From: Pontimicrobium aquaticum
GTDB taxonomy: Bacteria > Bacteroidota > Bacteroidia > Flavobacteriales > Flavobacteriaceae
Reading direction: 5' to 3'
DNA: 64,000 nucleotides
Assembly: GCF_005047595.1 (NCBI RefSeq)
Contig: NZ_SUPL01000001.1
Location: 372,001-436,000 of the forward strand
Notes under the pieces: model-generated
The model's database searches: none
What the model saw: only the letters and a program-made list of their open reading frames with translations
Told to the model about the DNA's origin: nothing
Translations under genes and position numbers: made by a program
Part shown: in pieces, positions 42,056 to 52,600 of the stretch
Numbering within the stretch: position 1 is the stretch's first letter
How the letters are laid out: each line of letters begins with the position of its first letter

Positions 42056-43597
42056 ATGGCAAATCAAGACGATAAATTTAAGAAGGTAATCTCTCATGCA
42101 AAAGAGTATGGTTATGTGTTTCAAAGCAGTGAAATATATGATGGTTTAAGTGCTGTTTACGACTATGCGCAAAATGGCGTTGAACTCAAAAAAAATATAC
42201 GCGACTATTGGTGGAAAGCCATGGTACAAATGCATGAAAATATTGTTGGTCTAGATGCTGCTATTTTTATGCATCCAACCACTTGGAAAGCTTCTGGACA
42301 TATTGATGCTTTTAACGACCCTCTTATAGATAATAAAGATTCTAAAAAACGCTATCGTGCCGATGTTTTAATTGAAGACTATTGTGCTAAAATTGAAACT
42401 AAAATTGAAAAAGAAGTAAAAAAAGCTGAAAAACGTTTTGGTGATGCTTTTAACAAAGAAGAATTTGTTTCAACTAACGGAAGAGTATTAGGCTACCAAG
42501 AAAAAATAAACACTATACTTTCTAGAATGGCAAAGTCTTTAGAAAATGAAGATTTAGCTGATGTTAAGGCACTAATTGAAGAACTTGGAATTGCTGACCC
42601 TTTAACAGGAAGCAAAAATTGGACTGACGTAAAGCAGTTTAATTTAATGTTTGGAACTAAGCTTGGTGCTTCCGCAGAAAGTGCTATGGATTTATACTTA
42701 CGCCCTGAAACAGCACAAGGTATTTTTGTGAATTTTTTAAATGTTCAAAAAACGGGACGTATGAAGATTCCGTTTGGGATTGCCCAAACAGGTAAAGCCT
42801 TTAGAAACGAAATTGTTGCACGACAATTTATTTTTAGAATGCGTGAGTTTGAGCAAATGGAAATGCAGTTTTTTGTAAAACCAGGTACACAAAAAGAATG
42901 GTATGAGCATTGGAAAGAAACCAGACTTAAATGGCATTTATCTCTTGGAATGGGCGAAGATAATTACCGTTTTCACGATCATGAAAAATTAGCACATTAT
43001 GCCGATGCTGCTGCAGATATAGAGTTTAAATTCCCATTCGGTTTCAAAGAATTAGAAGGTATCCATTCACGTACAGATTTCGATTTAAAAGCACACGAAG
43101 AATTTTCCGGAAAAAAGCTGCAATATTTTGACCACGAAGACAACAAAAACTATGTGCCTTATGTGGTTGAGACTTCTATTGGTTTAGACAGAATGTTTTT
43201 AGCTGTATTCTCCAATTCTTTACAAGAAGAAGAACTGGAAAACGGTACAACAAGAACTGTTTTAAAGCTACCAGCAGTATTAGCACCAACTAAAGCAGCC
43301 ATTTTACCATTAGTTAAAAAGGATGGTTTACCTGAAATAGCACGTAAGATTGTTGATAATTTAAAATGGGATTTCAATGTTGCTTATGACGAAAAAGATG
43401 CCGTTGGAAGACGCTACAGACGTCAAGATGCTAACGGAACACCATTTTGTATTACAGTAGATCATGATACCTTAGAAGACAACTCGGTTACTATAAGACA
43501 TCGTGATACTATGGAACAAAAACGCGTTAGAATTGGAGAACTACGAAACATTATAAAACAAGAAGTAGATGTGAAATCTTGGTTGATGAAAATATAG
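42056..43597 (+). CDS. glyS: Glycyl-tRNA synthetase (single-chain class II)
   Basis: From the ATG at 42056 the protein has 513 residues. An earlier in-frame TTG lies inside the upstream terminator hairpin and is rejected. The class II motifs are clear: motif 2 in TGKAFRNEIVARQFIFRMRE and motif 3 in VETSIGLDRMFLAVF, with LRPETAQGIFVNFLN before them. A C-terminal anticodon-binding domain begins near LPAVLAPTKAAILPLV. This is the alpha2 (eukaryote/archaeal-like) form, not the alpha2beta2 form of proteobacteria. A shared terminator follows. Confidence 0.96.
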   Translation: MANQDDKFKKVISHAKEYGYVFQSSEIYDGLSAVYDYAQNGVELKKNIRDYWWKAMVQMHENIVGLDAAIFMHPTTWKASGHIDAFNDPLIDNKDSKKRYRADVLIEDYCAKIETKIEKEVKKAEKRFGDAFNKEEFVSTNGRVLGYQEKINTILSRMAKSLENEDLADVKALIEELGIADPLTGSKNWTDVKQFNLMFGTKLGASAESAMDLYLRPETAQGIFVNFLNVQKTGRMKIPFGIAQTGKAFRNEIVARQFIFRMREFEQMEMQFFVKPGTQKEWYEHWKETRLKWHLSLGMGEDNYRFHDHEKLAHYADAAADIEFKFPFGFKELEGIHSRTDFDLKAHEEFSGKKLQYFDHEDNKNYVPYVVETSIGLDRMFLAVFSNSLQEEELENGTTRTVLKLPAVLAPTKAAILPLVKKDGLPEIARKIVDNLKWDFNVAYDEKDAVGRRYRRQDANGTPFCITVDHDTLEDNSVTIRHRDTMEQKRVRIGELRNIIKQEVDVKSWLMKI

Positions 43598-43612
43598 CCA
43601 ACAATAAAACAT

Positions 43613-43648
43613 AAAAAAGCCTCAAGCAAGAAACTTGAGGCTTTTTTG
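43613..43648. terminator. Bidirectional terminator between glyS and the metal efflux operon
   Basis: Perfect 14-base arms AAAAAAGCCTCAAG and CTTGAGGCTTTTTT enclose CAAGAAA. Confidence 0.92.
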
Positions 43649-43650
43649 TT

Positions 43651-44778
43651 TTACTCTCCTCCAGACAATAACATAAACGTACCTTTAGTTAATACTTGCT
43701 TATCTTTAAAATCTTGAGTGTTTAGAACCTCTACAAAAGCTTCTGTTTGCTTTCCTACCGCTACTTTTGTCTTTTCGAAAGCGTATCCATCATCTTGGTT
43801 TTGTAAAACTAATGCATAAAATGCTCCATCAATTTTAGCCACTGCTTCTTTTGGTAAAGCATTTCCACTAGAAGCATCTGTAATAATTTGAGCTTCCACA
43901 AACATTCCAGTTACAAAAGGCGAGTTTTCGTCATCTTCAATATGACCATGTATTTTTATAGTTCGGTCAGTGACGTCTATCGATGTTCCAACTAAATAAA
44001 CCTCTGCTTTATAAGCATTGTTAGAAGCTTCAGGAACTTTAAAACTAATGGATTGTTCTTTTTTTATCTTTAAAATATCCTTCTCAAAAACCATGAGTTC
44101 CAAATGAATGTGATTTGTATTCACGATTTCCAATATTTCAGTAGATGCAGATACAAACGACCCATTACTTACATTTACTTTAGTTATAGATCCTGCAATT
44201 GGCGCATACAAATTTATAGTTGATGATATGTTGCCATTTTCAACATTTGATGGATTAATATTGAGCATTTTTAGCCTTTGCTTTAATCCATTATAATGTG
44301 CTAGATTCCCTTTGTAATCACTTTCAGCTTTCAAATAGTTTTTTTGCGAAGTGATATTCTCTTTATACAAAGTTTCTTGCCTTTCAAACTCCGATTTTAA
44401 ATAGGTAAGTTGGTTAAACACTTCTAAATAGTTCTGTTGTAACTCTACAAATTCTGGGTTTTCAAGTGTTACTAATAACTGTCCTTTTTTAACCTCATCT
44501 CCAATTAAAAGCGGTGTGTTTTTAATATATCCTTCCATAAATGCGGTAACACTTGCTCTACTTGATGGAGGTACATCTATAAATCCTGTGGCTGTTACTG
44601 TTTGGTTAAAATCTTGCGTAGATAGTTCACCTAAAGCCATATTTTCAGACTCAAACTGAGATGCTGAAACAACAACCTCTTCTTGATGACTTTGAGTTTC
44701 TATACTAACTTCTTCTTTTTCGCTATTTCCACAAGACAAAATGACTAGTAAAAATAAAATGCTATATATATGTTTCAT
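43651..44778 (-). CDS. RND efflux periplasmic adaptor (CusB/CzcB family), lipoprotein
   Basis: The 375-residue protein has a lipoprotein signal (LLVILSCGNSEKEE, Cys16). A membrane-fusion-protein core has the barrel-sandwich entry TGFIDVPPSSRASVTAFMEG and a short coiled-coil hairpin (about residues 105-170). A beta-barrel region follows (LEIVNTNHIHLELMVFEKD). It bridges the inner membrane pump and the outer membrane channel. No methionine-rich N-terminal copper site as in CusB is seen. It follows the pump gene after nine bases on the same strand. Confidence 0.93.
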   Translation of the reverse strand: MKHIYSILFLLVILSCGNSEKEEVSIETQSHQEEVVVSASQFESENMALGELSTQDFNQTVTATGFIDVPPSSRASVTAFMEGYIKNTPLLIGDEVKKGQLLVTLENPEFVELQQNYLEVFNQLTYLKSEFERQETLYKENITSQKNYLKAESDYKGNLAHYNGLKQRLKMLNINPSNVENGNISSTINLYAPIAGSITKVNVSNGSFVSASTEILEIVNTNHIHLELMVFEKDILKIKKEQSISFKVPEASNNAYKAEVYLVGTSIDVTDRTIKIHGHIEDDENSPFVTGMFVEAQIITDASSGNALPKEAVAKIDGAFYALVLQNQDDGYAFEKTKVAVGKQTEAFVEVLNTQDFKDKQVLTKGTFMLLSGGE

Positions 44779-44787
44779 GTTGATATT

Positions 44788-47700
44788 TTATAAGGTTAAG
44801 TAATTAATGGCTATAACTGTTTGGTTATATTGATTTAAATTTTCTAAATAACTAAGTTCAATTTCTTTTGCGTTTTCAATGCTTTGGATGAATTGAAAAA
44901 AATCTATTTCTCCATGTTTAAAGCTTTGCTCGGCTGTTTTGATAATCTCTTCAGAAAGATGTTTTCCTTGAGTTTCATAATATATGAGCGCTTCATCTAG
45001 TTGTTCTAATTTTGCCAATAGTGTATTAAACTCTGCTTCATAACTTAACTTGTAGTTTTTTTGCTGTTCTTCAGCAGCTTTAAAAGCTAGTTTAGAAGCT
45101 TTTATTTTTGAAGCATTCCCATTAAACAATAATGGTATTTTAAGTCCTATTTGATAACCATTTATGTTTGAATTTAAAGTACTGTTTGTGCCTTGAAAAT
45201 ACTCTATGCTTACATCTGGTAACAAATTTTGTGATTCTAAATTGATTGCTGAATTATAGTAATCTTTTGAACTTTCAAAATATGCTAAACCAACATTAGG
45301 ACTATTAAGTGTTCTTTTTAATTCAAGCCTATTAGGCGTTTGGGTGTTAAATGAAGCTAATTCAGACTGTACTACTTTATTAAGCTGATGTTGTGCAGCA
45401 ATAACTTCTTTTGATGCTTGCCCTAATAACATTTCTATTTGACGTTGTTTTGATTTTGCTGAAATCATTTCGAGGTAATTAGTTTCACCCAGTTCAAAAC
45501 GTCTTTCAGAAGCCTTTGCAAAATTTTTGTACAAACTGTCTAGATATTGAATAGCTGCAACTTTTTCGTTTGTATAACTTAGTTGATAATATGCCGAATA
45601 CACCTCTCTTTTAATTTTTAACAGCTGCATGTTATACTCAGCTTCGGCAATATTTTGTGCGGCTTTATTAAGTTTCTTTTGGGCAAAATAAACCGTTGGA
45701 AACTTAAAATCTTGAGACACTCCAAAGACTTTTAACGGTTCACTATTTATGGCTAAATTATTCTCGTCGTAATTATAATAAACATTTGTTTTGTCGAAGC
45801 TAAATGCACTATTTATTAACGCTTCTTTTTCCTCAACCATTAATCTAGAGGCTTTTAAAGATGCATTGTTCTCTATTGCTAAAGCTAATGTTTCATCTAT
45901 TGTTAATTTTGATTGTGCATTGGTATTCATCATAAAAAAGAAACCAATAATGGTAATAACAGCTGTTTTGTTCATTCTTATTTCTTTTTTGGTTTCAAAC
46001 CACGCATATAAAACAGGCAGTACGATTAAGGTTAAGACAGTTGCTGTAACTAAACCTCCAACTACTACTGTAGCTAACGGACGTTGTACTTCGGCACCAG
46101 CATTGGTAGACACAGCCATAGGTAAAAATCCTAAAGCTGCTGCTGCTGCAGTTAATAATACTGGTCGCAAACGCTCTGCAGTACCCCGTTTTATACGTTC
46201 TTCAATATCATCCATACCTTGTTCTTTTAGCTCTTTAAAATGCTCAATAAGTACGATACCATTTAGTACTGCAATACCAAAAAGTGCAATAAATCCAACG
46301 CCTGCTGAAATACTAAAAGGTAAATCGCGTAACCATAGCAGTAATACACCACCAACTGCAGATAACGGAATTGCAGAATATACCAACAATGCTTCTTTAG
46401 CCGAACCAAATGCAAAGTAAAGTAGTAAGAAAATTAAAGCTAGGGCTATTGGCACAGCAACCATTAAACGTGCTTTCGCACTTTGTAAATTTTGAAATTG
46501 CCCACCGTACGTAATGTTGTAACCAGCAGGTAATTTTAGTTGACTATCAATGATGTATCTTACATCGTCTACAACCGACTGTAAATCACGATTACGCACG
46601 TTAATACCAACAACAATACGCCTTTTGGTATCGTCCCTTGAAATTTTTGCAGGTCCAGTTGTGTATTTAATGTCGGCTAATTCACTTAACGGAATTTTTA
46701 TTCCGCTTGGTGTATCGACATATAAATTTTGAAGACTTTCCAGGTTTTTTCGATTGTTTTTATCCAGACGAATGACTAAATCAAAACGTTTTTCACCTTC
46801 AAAAATATTACCAACTGTTCCACCTGCAAACCCCATTGATATGAGTTGATTAACATCTGAAATATTAAGTCCGTAACGTGCAATTTTACTTCGGTTGAAG
46901 GTAACACTCATTTGTGGGAGACCTTCAACTTTTTCAATAATAATATCTGAAGCACCTTCAACATCTTTGATGAGTTCTTTAACTTCATCTGCTTTGTTGG
47001 CTAATATTGACAAATCTTCGCCAAAAATCTTGATAGCTACATCAGCTCTAACACCAGTAATAAGCTCGTTAAAACGCATTTCTATAGGCTGGGTAAATTC
47101 TACTTCCATACCTGGAATTACACTTAGTGCTTCCTTAAATTTATCGGCCAACTCGTCTTTAGTTTCTGCGTTTACCCATTCGTCTTTTGGTTTTAATTTT
47201 ATAATTACGTCACTCTCTTCCATAGACATTGGGTCTGTTGGCACTTCGGCAGCACCAATACGACTCACCACTTGATCAACTTCTTGGAAATTGTCTAATA
47301 GAATTTTTTCTATTTTAGTTGTGATTTCAATGGTTTTCCCCAGTGAAGTTCCTGTTTTTAAAACAGGTTGAATCACAAAATCACCTTCATCTAAAGTAGG
47401 TACAAATTCGCCACCCATTCTACTAAATAAAAAGATGCTTATAGCCAATAAAATTCCTGCTAAACTTACCACTGTCTTTTTGTGATATAATGCCCAATGT
47501 ATAGATGGTTTGTACCATGAGTTTAAGGCTTTCATTAGTCTTACCGATACATTTTTTTTGCTGGGTGCTTCTGGTTTTAAAAATAATGAAGACACTACAG
47601 GTACGTAAGTTAAACATAATAACATAGCGCCAATTAAAGCAAAACTGAAGGTTAGTGCCATAGGCTTAAACATTTTGCCTTCTACACCACTTAATGATAA

Positions 47701-49098
47701 AATTGGAATAAACACTATAAGAATGATAAGCTGCCCAAAAATGGCAGAATTCATCATTTTTGAGGCGCTTTTTAGTGTAATTTGATCAATTTCTGATTGT
47801 TTTGCCTCTCTAGTTAGAGATTTTAGTTTTTCGCTTTGCTTGATGATCCTAAAGGCAATAAACTCGACAATAATTACGGCGCCATCAATAATAATCCCAA
47901 AATCTATAGCGCCAAGACTCATTAAATTAGCATCGACGCCAAAAATATTCATCAGTGAAATGGCAAATAATAAACTTAATGGAATCACTGAGGCAACCAC
48001 TAGCCCAGAACGTATATTACCCAGTAATAAAACCACCACAAATATGACTATTAGAGAGCCTAAAATTAAATTTTCAGACACGGTAAATGTTGTTTTGCCA
48101 ATAAGTTCGCTTCGTTCTAAAAATCCGTTTATGTACACACCTTCTGGCAAGCTTTTTTGTATAGATTTTACGCGTTCTTTTACGGCGTCTATGATAGCTT
48201 TTGAGTTACCATCTTTAAGCATCATAATTTGCCCAAGTACTTTTTCACCTTCACCATTACCAGTAATAGCACCAAATCTGGTAGCGCTTCCAAAGCCAAC
48301 ATTGGCAACATCTTTAATGTAAACTGGAGTACCTTCATTTTTTACCACGATTTGTTCAATATCTTCTAGGTTTTTTACCAAACCTTCACCGCGTATAAAA
48401 TAAGATTCGTTGGTTTTTTCGATATAGCCTCCTCCAGCAACACTATTGTTTTTTTCTAATGCATCAAAAATTTCGGCTATCGAAATATTCATAGCATTTA
48501 ACTTATTTGGATTAATGGCAACTTCGTATTGCTTTAAAAATCCGCCCCAGGTATTAACCTCTACAACGCCAGGAATACCAGATAATTGACGTTTAACAAT
48601 CCAATCTTGAATAGTGCGTAACTCAGTAGTTGTATATTGGTCTTCATAACCTGGTTTAACGTCTAAAATATATTGATAAATTTCACCTAAACCTGTGGTG
48701 ATTGGCCCCATTTCTGGCGAGCCAAATCCATCAGGAATTTTCTCAGAAGCCGATTTTATTTTTTCAGCGATAAGTTGTCTTGGAAGGTAAGTACCCATTT
48801 TGTCTTCAAAAACAATGGTGACTACCGAAAGACCAAATTTTGAGACCGATCTAATCTCTTCTACACCAGGTAAATTAGCCATTTCTAATTCTACTGGATA
48901 GGTAATAAATTGTTCCACATCTTGGGTAGATAAGTTACGCGATGTGGTGATAACTTGTACTTGATTATTGGTAATATCTGGCACAGCACCAATAGGGATT
49001 TGGGTTAAAGAGAAAATTCCAAAACCAATAATAAATGCTGTAAAAAGGAAAATAAGAAGCTTATTTTTTAAGCTTGACTTTATGATTTTTTCTAACAT
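44788..49098 (-). CDS. Heavy-metal RND pump fused to a TolC-like outer membrane channel (CzcA-CzcC fusion)
   Basis: The single open frame of 1436 codons contains two proteins. Residues 1 to about 1035 are an HME-RND pump with twelve membrane helices, IGAVPDITNNQVQVITTS, and the proton-relay motif DFGIIIDGAVIIVEF. The segment FTQPIEMRFNELITGVRADV is CzcA-like rather than CusA-like. At about residue 1040 the sequence runs through a signal-peptide-like helix (MNKTAVITIIGFFFMMNTNAQ). From about 1065 it is a TolC/CzcC-type outer membrane factor of 370 residues (LTIDETLALAIENNASLKAS). Such fusions are known in Flavobacteriaceae. Likely cargo is Zn, Co, Cd or Ni. Confidence 0.93.
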   Translation of the reverse strand: MLEKIIKSSLKNKLLIFLFTAFIIGFGIFSLTQIPIGAVPDITNNQVQVITTSRNLSTQDVEQFITYPVELEMANLPGVEEIRSVSKFGLSVVTIVFEDKMGTYLPRQLIAEKIKSASEKIPDGFGSPEMGPITTGLGEIYQYILDVKPGYEDQYTTTELRTIQDWIVKRQLSGIPGVVEVNTWGGFLKQYEVAINPNKLNAMNISIAEIFDALEKNNSVAGGGYIEKTNESYFIRGEGLVKNLEDIEQIVVKNEGTPVYIKDVANVGFGSATRFGAITGNGEGEKVLGQIMMLKDGNSKAIIDAVKERVKSIQKSLPEGVYINGFLERSELIGKTTFTVSENLILGSLIVIFVVVLLLGNIRSGLVVASVIPLSLLFAISLMNIFGVDANLMSLGAIDFGIIIDGAVIIVEFIAFRIIKQSEKLKSLTREAKQSEIDQITLKSASKMMNSAIFGQLIILIVFIPILSLSGVEGKMFKPMALTFSFALIGAMLLCLTYVPVVSSLFLKPEAPSKKNVSVRLMKALNSWYKPSIHWALYHKKTVVSLAGILLAISIFLFSRMGGEFVPTLDEGDFVIQPVLKTGTSLGKTIEITTKIEKILLDNFQEVDQVVSRIGAAEVPTDPMSMEESDVIIKLKPKDEWVNAETKDELADKFKEALSVIPGMEVEFTQPIEMRFNELITGVRADVAIKIFGEDLSILANKADEVKELIKDVEGASDIIIEKVEGLPQMSVTFNRSKIARYGLNISDVNQLISMGFAGGTVGNIFEGEKRFDLVIRLDKNNRKNLESLQNLYVDTPSGIKIPLSELADIKYTTGPAKISRDDTKRRIVVGINVRNRDLQSVVDDVRYIIDSQLKLPAGYNITYGGQFQNLQSAKARLMVAVPIALALIFLLLYFAFGSAKEALLVYSAIPLSAVGGVLLLWLRDLPFSISAGVGFIALFGIAVLNGIVLIEHFKELKEQGMDDIEERIKRGTAERLRPVLLTAAAAALGFLPMAVSTNAGAEVQRPLATVVVGGLVTATVLTLIVLPVLYAWFETKKEIRMNKTAVITIIGFFFMMNTNAQSKLTIDETLALAIENNASLKASRLMVEEKEALINSAFSFDKTNVYYNYDENNLAINSEPLKVFGVSQDFKFPTVYFAQKKLNKAAQNIAEAEYNMQLLKIKREVYSAYYQLSYTNEKVAAIQYLDSLYKNFAKASERRFELGETNYLEMISAKSKQRQIEMLLGQASKEVIAAQHQLNKVVQSELASFNTQTPNRLELKRTLNSPNVGLAYFESSKDYYNSAINLESQNLLPDVSIEYFQGTNSTLNSNINGYQIGLKIPLLFNGNASKIKASKLAFKAAEEQQKNYKLSYEAEFNTLLAKLEQLDEALIYYETQGKHLSEEIIKTAEQSFKHGEIDFFQFIQSIENAKEIELSYLENLNQYNQTVIAINYLTL

Positions 49099-49164
49099 AA
49101 TTCATAATTAATTAAAATTGAAATGTGACTGATTGCTTAAAAATCAGAACCGTTTTTTAATGAA

Positions 49165-49554
49165 TTATGCTTGTTTAGGTGGCTGAAACACAGAAGGTTT
49201 TTCGAATAAAGAATATGATTCTTTATAAAAGAACGTTTTACCAGAATCTATAAATAAAGCTTCTTTTAGTTCAATAGCTATAGATTGCGGCATAAAAATA
49301 GTAGGCGAATGATGGCACGTTTGCTGGTCATGTTTAAAAGGTAAATCTTCGTGCTCTTTATGTTCACTACTGTGATTTATAAACTCTTCGCCATAATGTT
49401 CTGCTAAAAACTCAAAAAAATTGTCTCCATATTGCTCTTGATGAAATGAGGCATGTTGCAACAGCGTATTGAGCTTTGAAACATCATCAAAACCAATATT
49501 GAAACTTTGAAAAAGTATCAAATTTGCAAATAGTATGGAAAACAACTTTGTCAT
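49165..49554 (-). CDS. Small exported His-rich protein of the metal efflux operon
   Basis: From the ATG at 49554 the protein has 129 residues; a TTG four codons upstream is less likely. A hydrophobic N-terminus (MTKLFSILFANLILFQSF) is followed by a His/Glu/Asp-rich middle (HYGEEFINHSSEHKEHEDLP, then FKHDQQTCHHSP), well suited to bind metal ions. The C-terminus ends FEKPSVFQPPKQA. It lies 66 bases upstream of the pump gene in the same direction, so it is probably part of the operon and may be a periplasmic metal-binding or sensing accessory. I recall similar short proteins beside such pumps in Flavobacteriaceae, without a name or function. Confidence 0.78.
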   Translation of the reverse strand: MTKLFSILFANLILFQSFNIGFDDVSKLNTLLQHASFHQEQYGDNFFEFLAEHYGEEFINHSSEHKEHEDLPFKHDQQTCHHSPTIFMPQSIAIELKEALFIDSGKTFFYKESYSLFEKPSVFQPPKQA

Positions 49555-49625
49555 ATCGTTGCTCAAAAATAAATAAAAAACTGAACACTATTGATACCTA
49601 GGTTACATTCATTCTAATAAAATAT

Positions 49626-52600
49626 TTAAAAATAGGCTTTTAGCTGTATGTTTCCTGTATGAATGGTTTTACTCAATTTACTTTTCCTTCCAAAATAATT
49701 AATGTTTAAATCAAGAAACTGGGTTAGTTTTTTTTGAGCTAATAAGTTCCAAGTGAAATTTTTTCCTGGTTGTAAGCCTTCCATCATTTGGTATCCAACT
49801 GGTGAGTTAGGGTTACCTTCAAATTTGTTTGAAAAATAATTTACTTCGGCTGTTATTGCGGCCTTTTGATTATTAGATAGTGCAAATGATACACCATACT
49901 TTTGCTGAGTTAATGTTTCTAAATTTCCTATAGTGTTTTCTTTATTTGCATATTGGTAAAACACATCAAATCGAGTAGCATCATTAAATAAATACGAAAG
50001 TTTTGGGTTAAGTTTTATTTCATCAATATTATAGTTCTTACTCACAAAATTTTCACTTATACTTTCATTGTTATTAAAAGCCGAATCTAAGTTTAGCAAC
50101 CATGTATTTGCTATTTTATGGTTAAAATTAAATTGGTGGCTCTTTAAATTATTTTCAATAAACCCAAAAGACAACACATTTCTAGCTTTGTTAGATAAAT
50201 ACATGTAAGATGTTGTGTAATGCTGTTTCCCTCGATTAAAAAAGAGTACATTTCTAAAATTTAATTGCAGTCCTAATTGATTTTCTGCTTCACTTTCAAA
50301 TGGGTTTAAATTAAAATTATTGCCTTCTCTTTTTATTTTTCTATCAATTAAATATGAGGTTTGATTATAAAAATGCGACCAGAATTTCTGACTTGTATTT
50401 TCAGCAGATGACCAAACCGAAGGATTAATAGTTAACGTTTGACTCAACCTATTTTGATGTGTTTTTAAGAATACTTGATTTGGTAATAACACTCTAATAT
50501 ACTTTCCTTGATCTTGAAATTGTGCCAATTCAAATTCTTCCAATTCTTGTATGCCATTATTATTATAATCAATCCAAGTGTAAGCGCCTTGTCCAGGTTC
50601 TACTTCAACATACGTAAATTGCTGTTGTGGTAATGTTCCTGAGTTAGTTTCGAAAATAGTATTCCACAACATTATTTGCTTAAACAGTTTTTGACTAAAC
50701 TGAACTCTTGAGTTTAACGATGGTGAATCCTCGATAGCAGAATCAACACTTTTTAAAACACGATAATTTGCGTAAACACCTAAACTAGTGTTGTTATTTT
50801 GAATAAGTTTTGAGCGTACATAGTAGGTATTTGAGGTATTCACTTTTTGAAGCTGGCCGTTTTTAATACTATCATTAACTCGGTTTTTATAACCAATTTC
50901 TACAAATACGTTGGTACTATCACCAATGCCAGTAAATACTTCATACGACGAGAATTTTTGACTTAATGGCGTGAGTTCGCTTGTTAATTTTTCCTTTTGC
51001 TCATTATCTTCTATAGCAACTTTAGTGCCTATCCAACCCTTATTAAAATTATAAGTAATTCTATTAAAGGATCTTGAAAATTCTGATGTATTTAAACTTG
51101 AATTCGATGTTAAAAAACTGGAATTTGAAAAGATGTTAAACCTTCCTAATCGTAAATCTGCTAAAACCACGTGTCGGTTTCCATTAAAGTTTTCAGAATA
51201 TCCTAAATGCTCAAATTGATAAGTTGCTATCCCTTTGTTTCCATGAACTAACTGCAATCCTGTTTTAAGCAATTGTTGATTTCCTAAAGGCATGTCTAAA
51301 TTCCAATCTCTGTTAAATTCGGCATAGTACAAGCGTTCAATGGTTTTAAAATCTTCATTCACATAGTCGCCATCTACAAAAGCGTTTAAGTTCCAAAGAC
51401 TATCTTTTTTAATAATGTTTTGTGTGATTTTTAACTTTCCTGCAAATCCGTTATTGTTAGCATCATCTAATGCCGAAAATAAATTTAGATCATTTTTGCT
51501 AGCCGAAATTTCAAAATTAACAATTGTTTTTTCCGAAGGTGTATAAGTTCCATTTACAACAGCCATTTGTAACTTTGTTGGCGCGATTAATTGCACAATG
51601 GGTTCGTAATTTCCTTGTGGCACTCCCAAAATTGGCTCAACATATTCGTAAATTGTAGAAATAGCATTGGTGTTACTTACAATATAATTACCTTGATTAT
51701 CGCCAACCAATGAAAACCTAACACTAAATAATTCATCATTTGGGTCATTAGAAAATACGAATGCCTCTACACCATTAATGGTCTCTTTTTTGTACAGAAT
51801 TCTATTTTCGTTATAAGCTTCAGGAACTGCCGAAGGTGCTACCATCAAGTTATTATCATCACCTGCATCTTTTAAAATTTGTACCTGTTCGGCAGATAAA
51901 TTTTGCTGCAAAGGCTGGTTTTTAGCATCCTTTTCTGTATAAACTGAAACACCTATTTTTAGCTTTTCACTTTGATAATTTCCGCCTCCATAACCAACGA
52001 ATCTTGAGTAATTTCTATCACTAAATTGGTAATCTACCACAATACGCATCTCAGAAGTTATAGGATACGTGGCGTTAAAAATAATTTCACCAGCATTGTA
52101 GTCAATAATATAATCGTTGTTTTCTCCTCGCTCTAAAGCAATGCCATTTACATATACCGTTTCACTTCCAGAAACAATCAATACAAATAGCTCTCCATTT
52201 TGCCCTTGTAATTTATAAGGTCCTTGATTGCCTTCTTGCCCTTTAAATGTGCTGGTGCTAAATTGACCTCTTACCAAAGCTCCTGCAGCAAAAATATTAG
52301 ATTTAGAGTCGTCTCCATTTAAATTGGCATTGATGGATAATCCCTGAACACGTTTGGAAAATTGACCAAAATAAGACTCCGTGTTTTGTAAATCGATGTC
52401 ACCTGCACGAATGTTCCATGTATCACTATACAACTCAATAAATATTTGGTCAAACTCGTCCAACCGTTGTGAATAGCCACTCTCTTGGAGAGGAATATTA
52501 GCATCTTGTATAGATGCTCTTAAAGAGACTTTGTCGTTTAGCTTCCCTGAAATTTGTAAATCTAATTCACTGTTTAAAACCGAATTTTGATTATTCCCAA

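Noticed and set aside
45791-48322. Several open frames on the plus strand inside the RND pump gene (for example 45791-46420 and 47840-48322).
   Set aside because: They lie antisense to a clearly coding RND gene, have low-complexity Ser/Thr/Ile-rich translations and no start context; they are shadows of the real frame.
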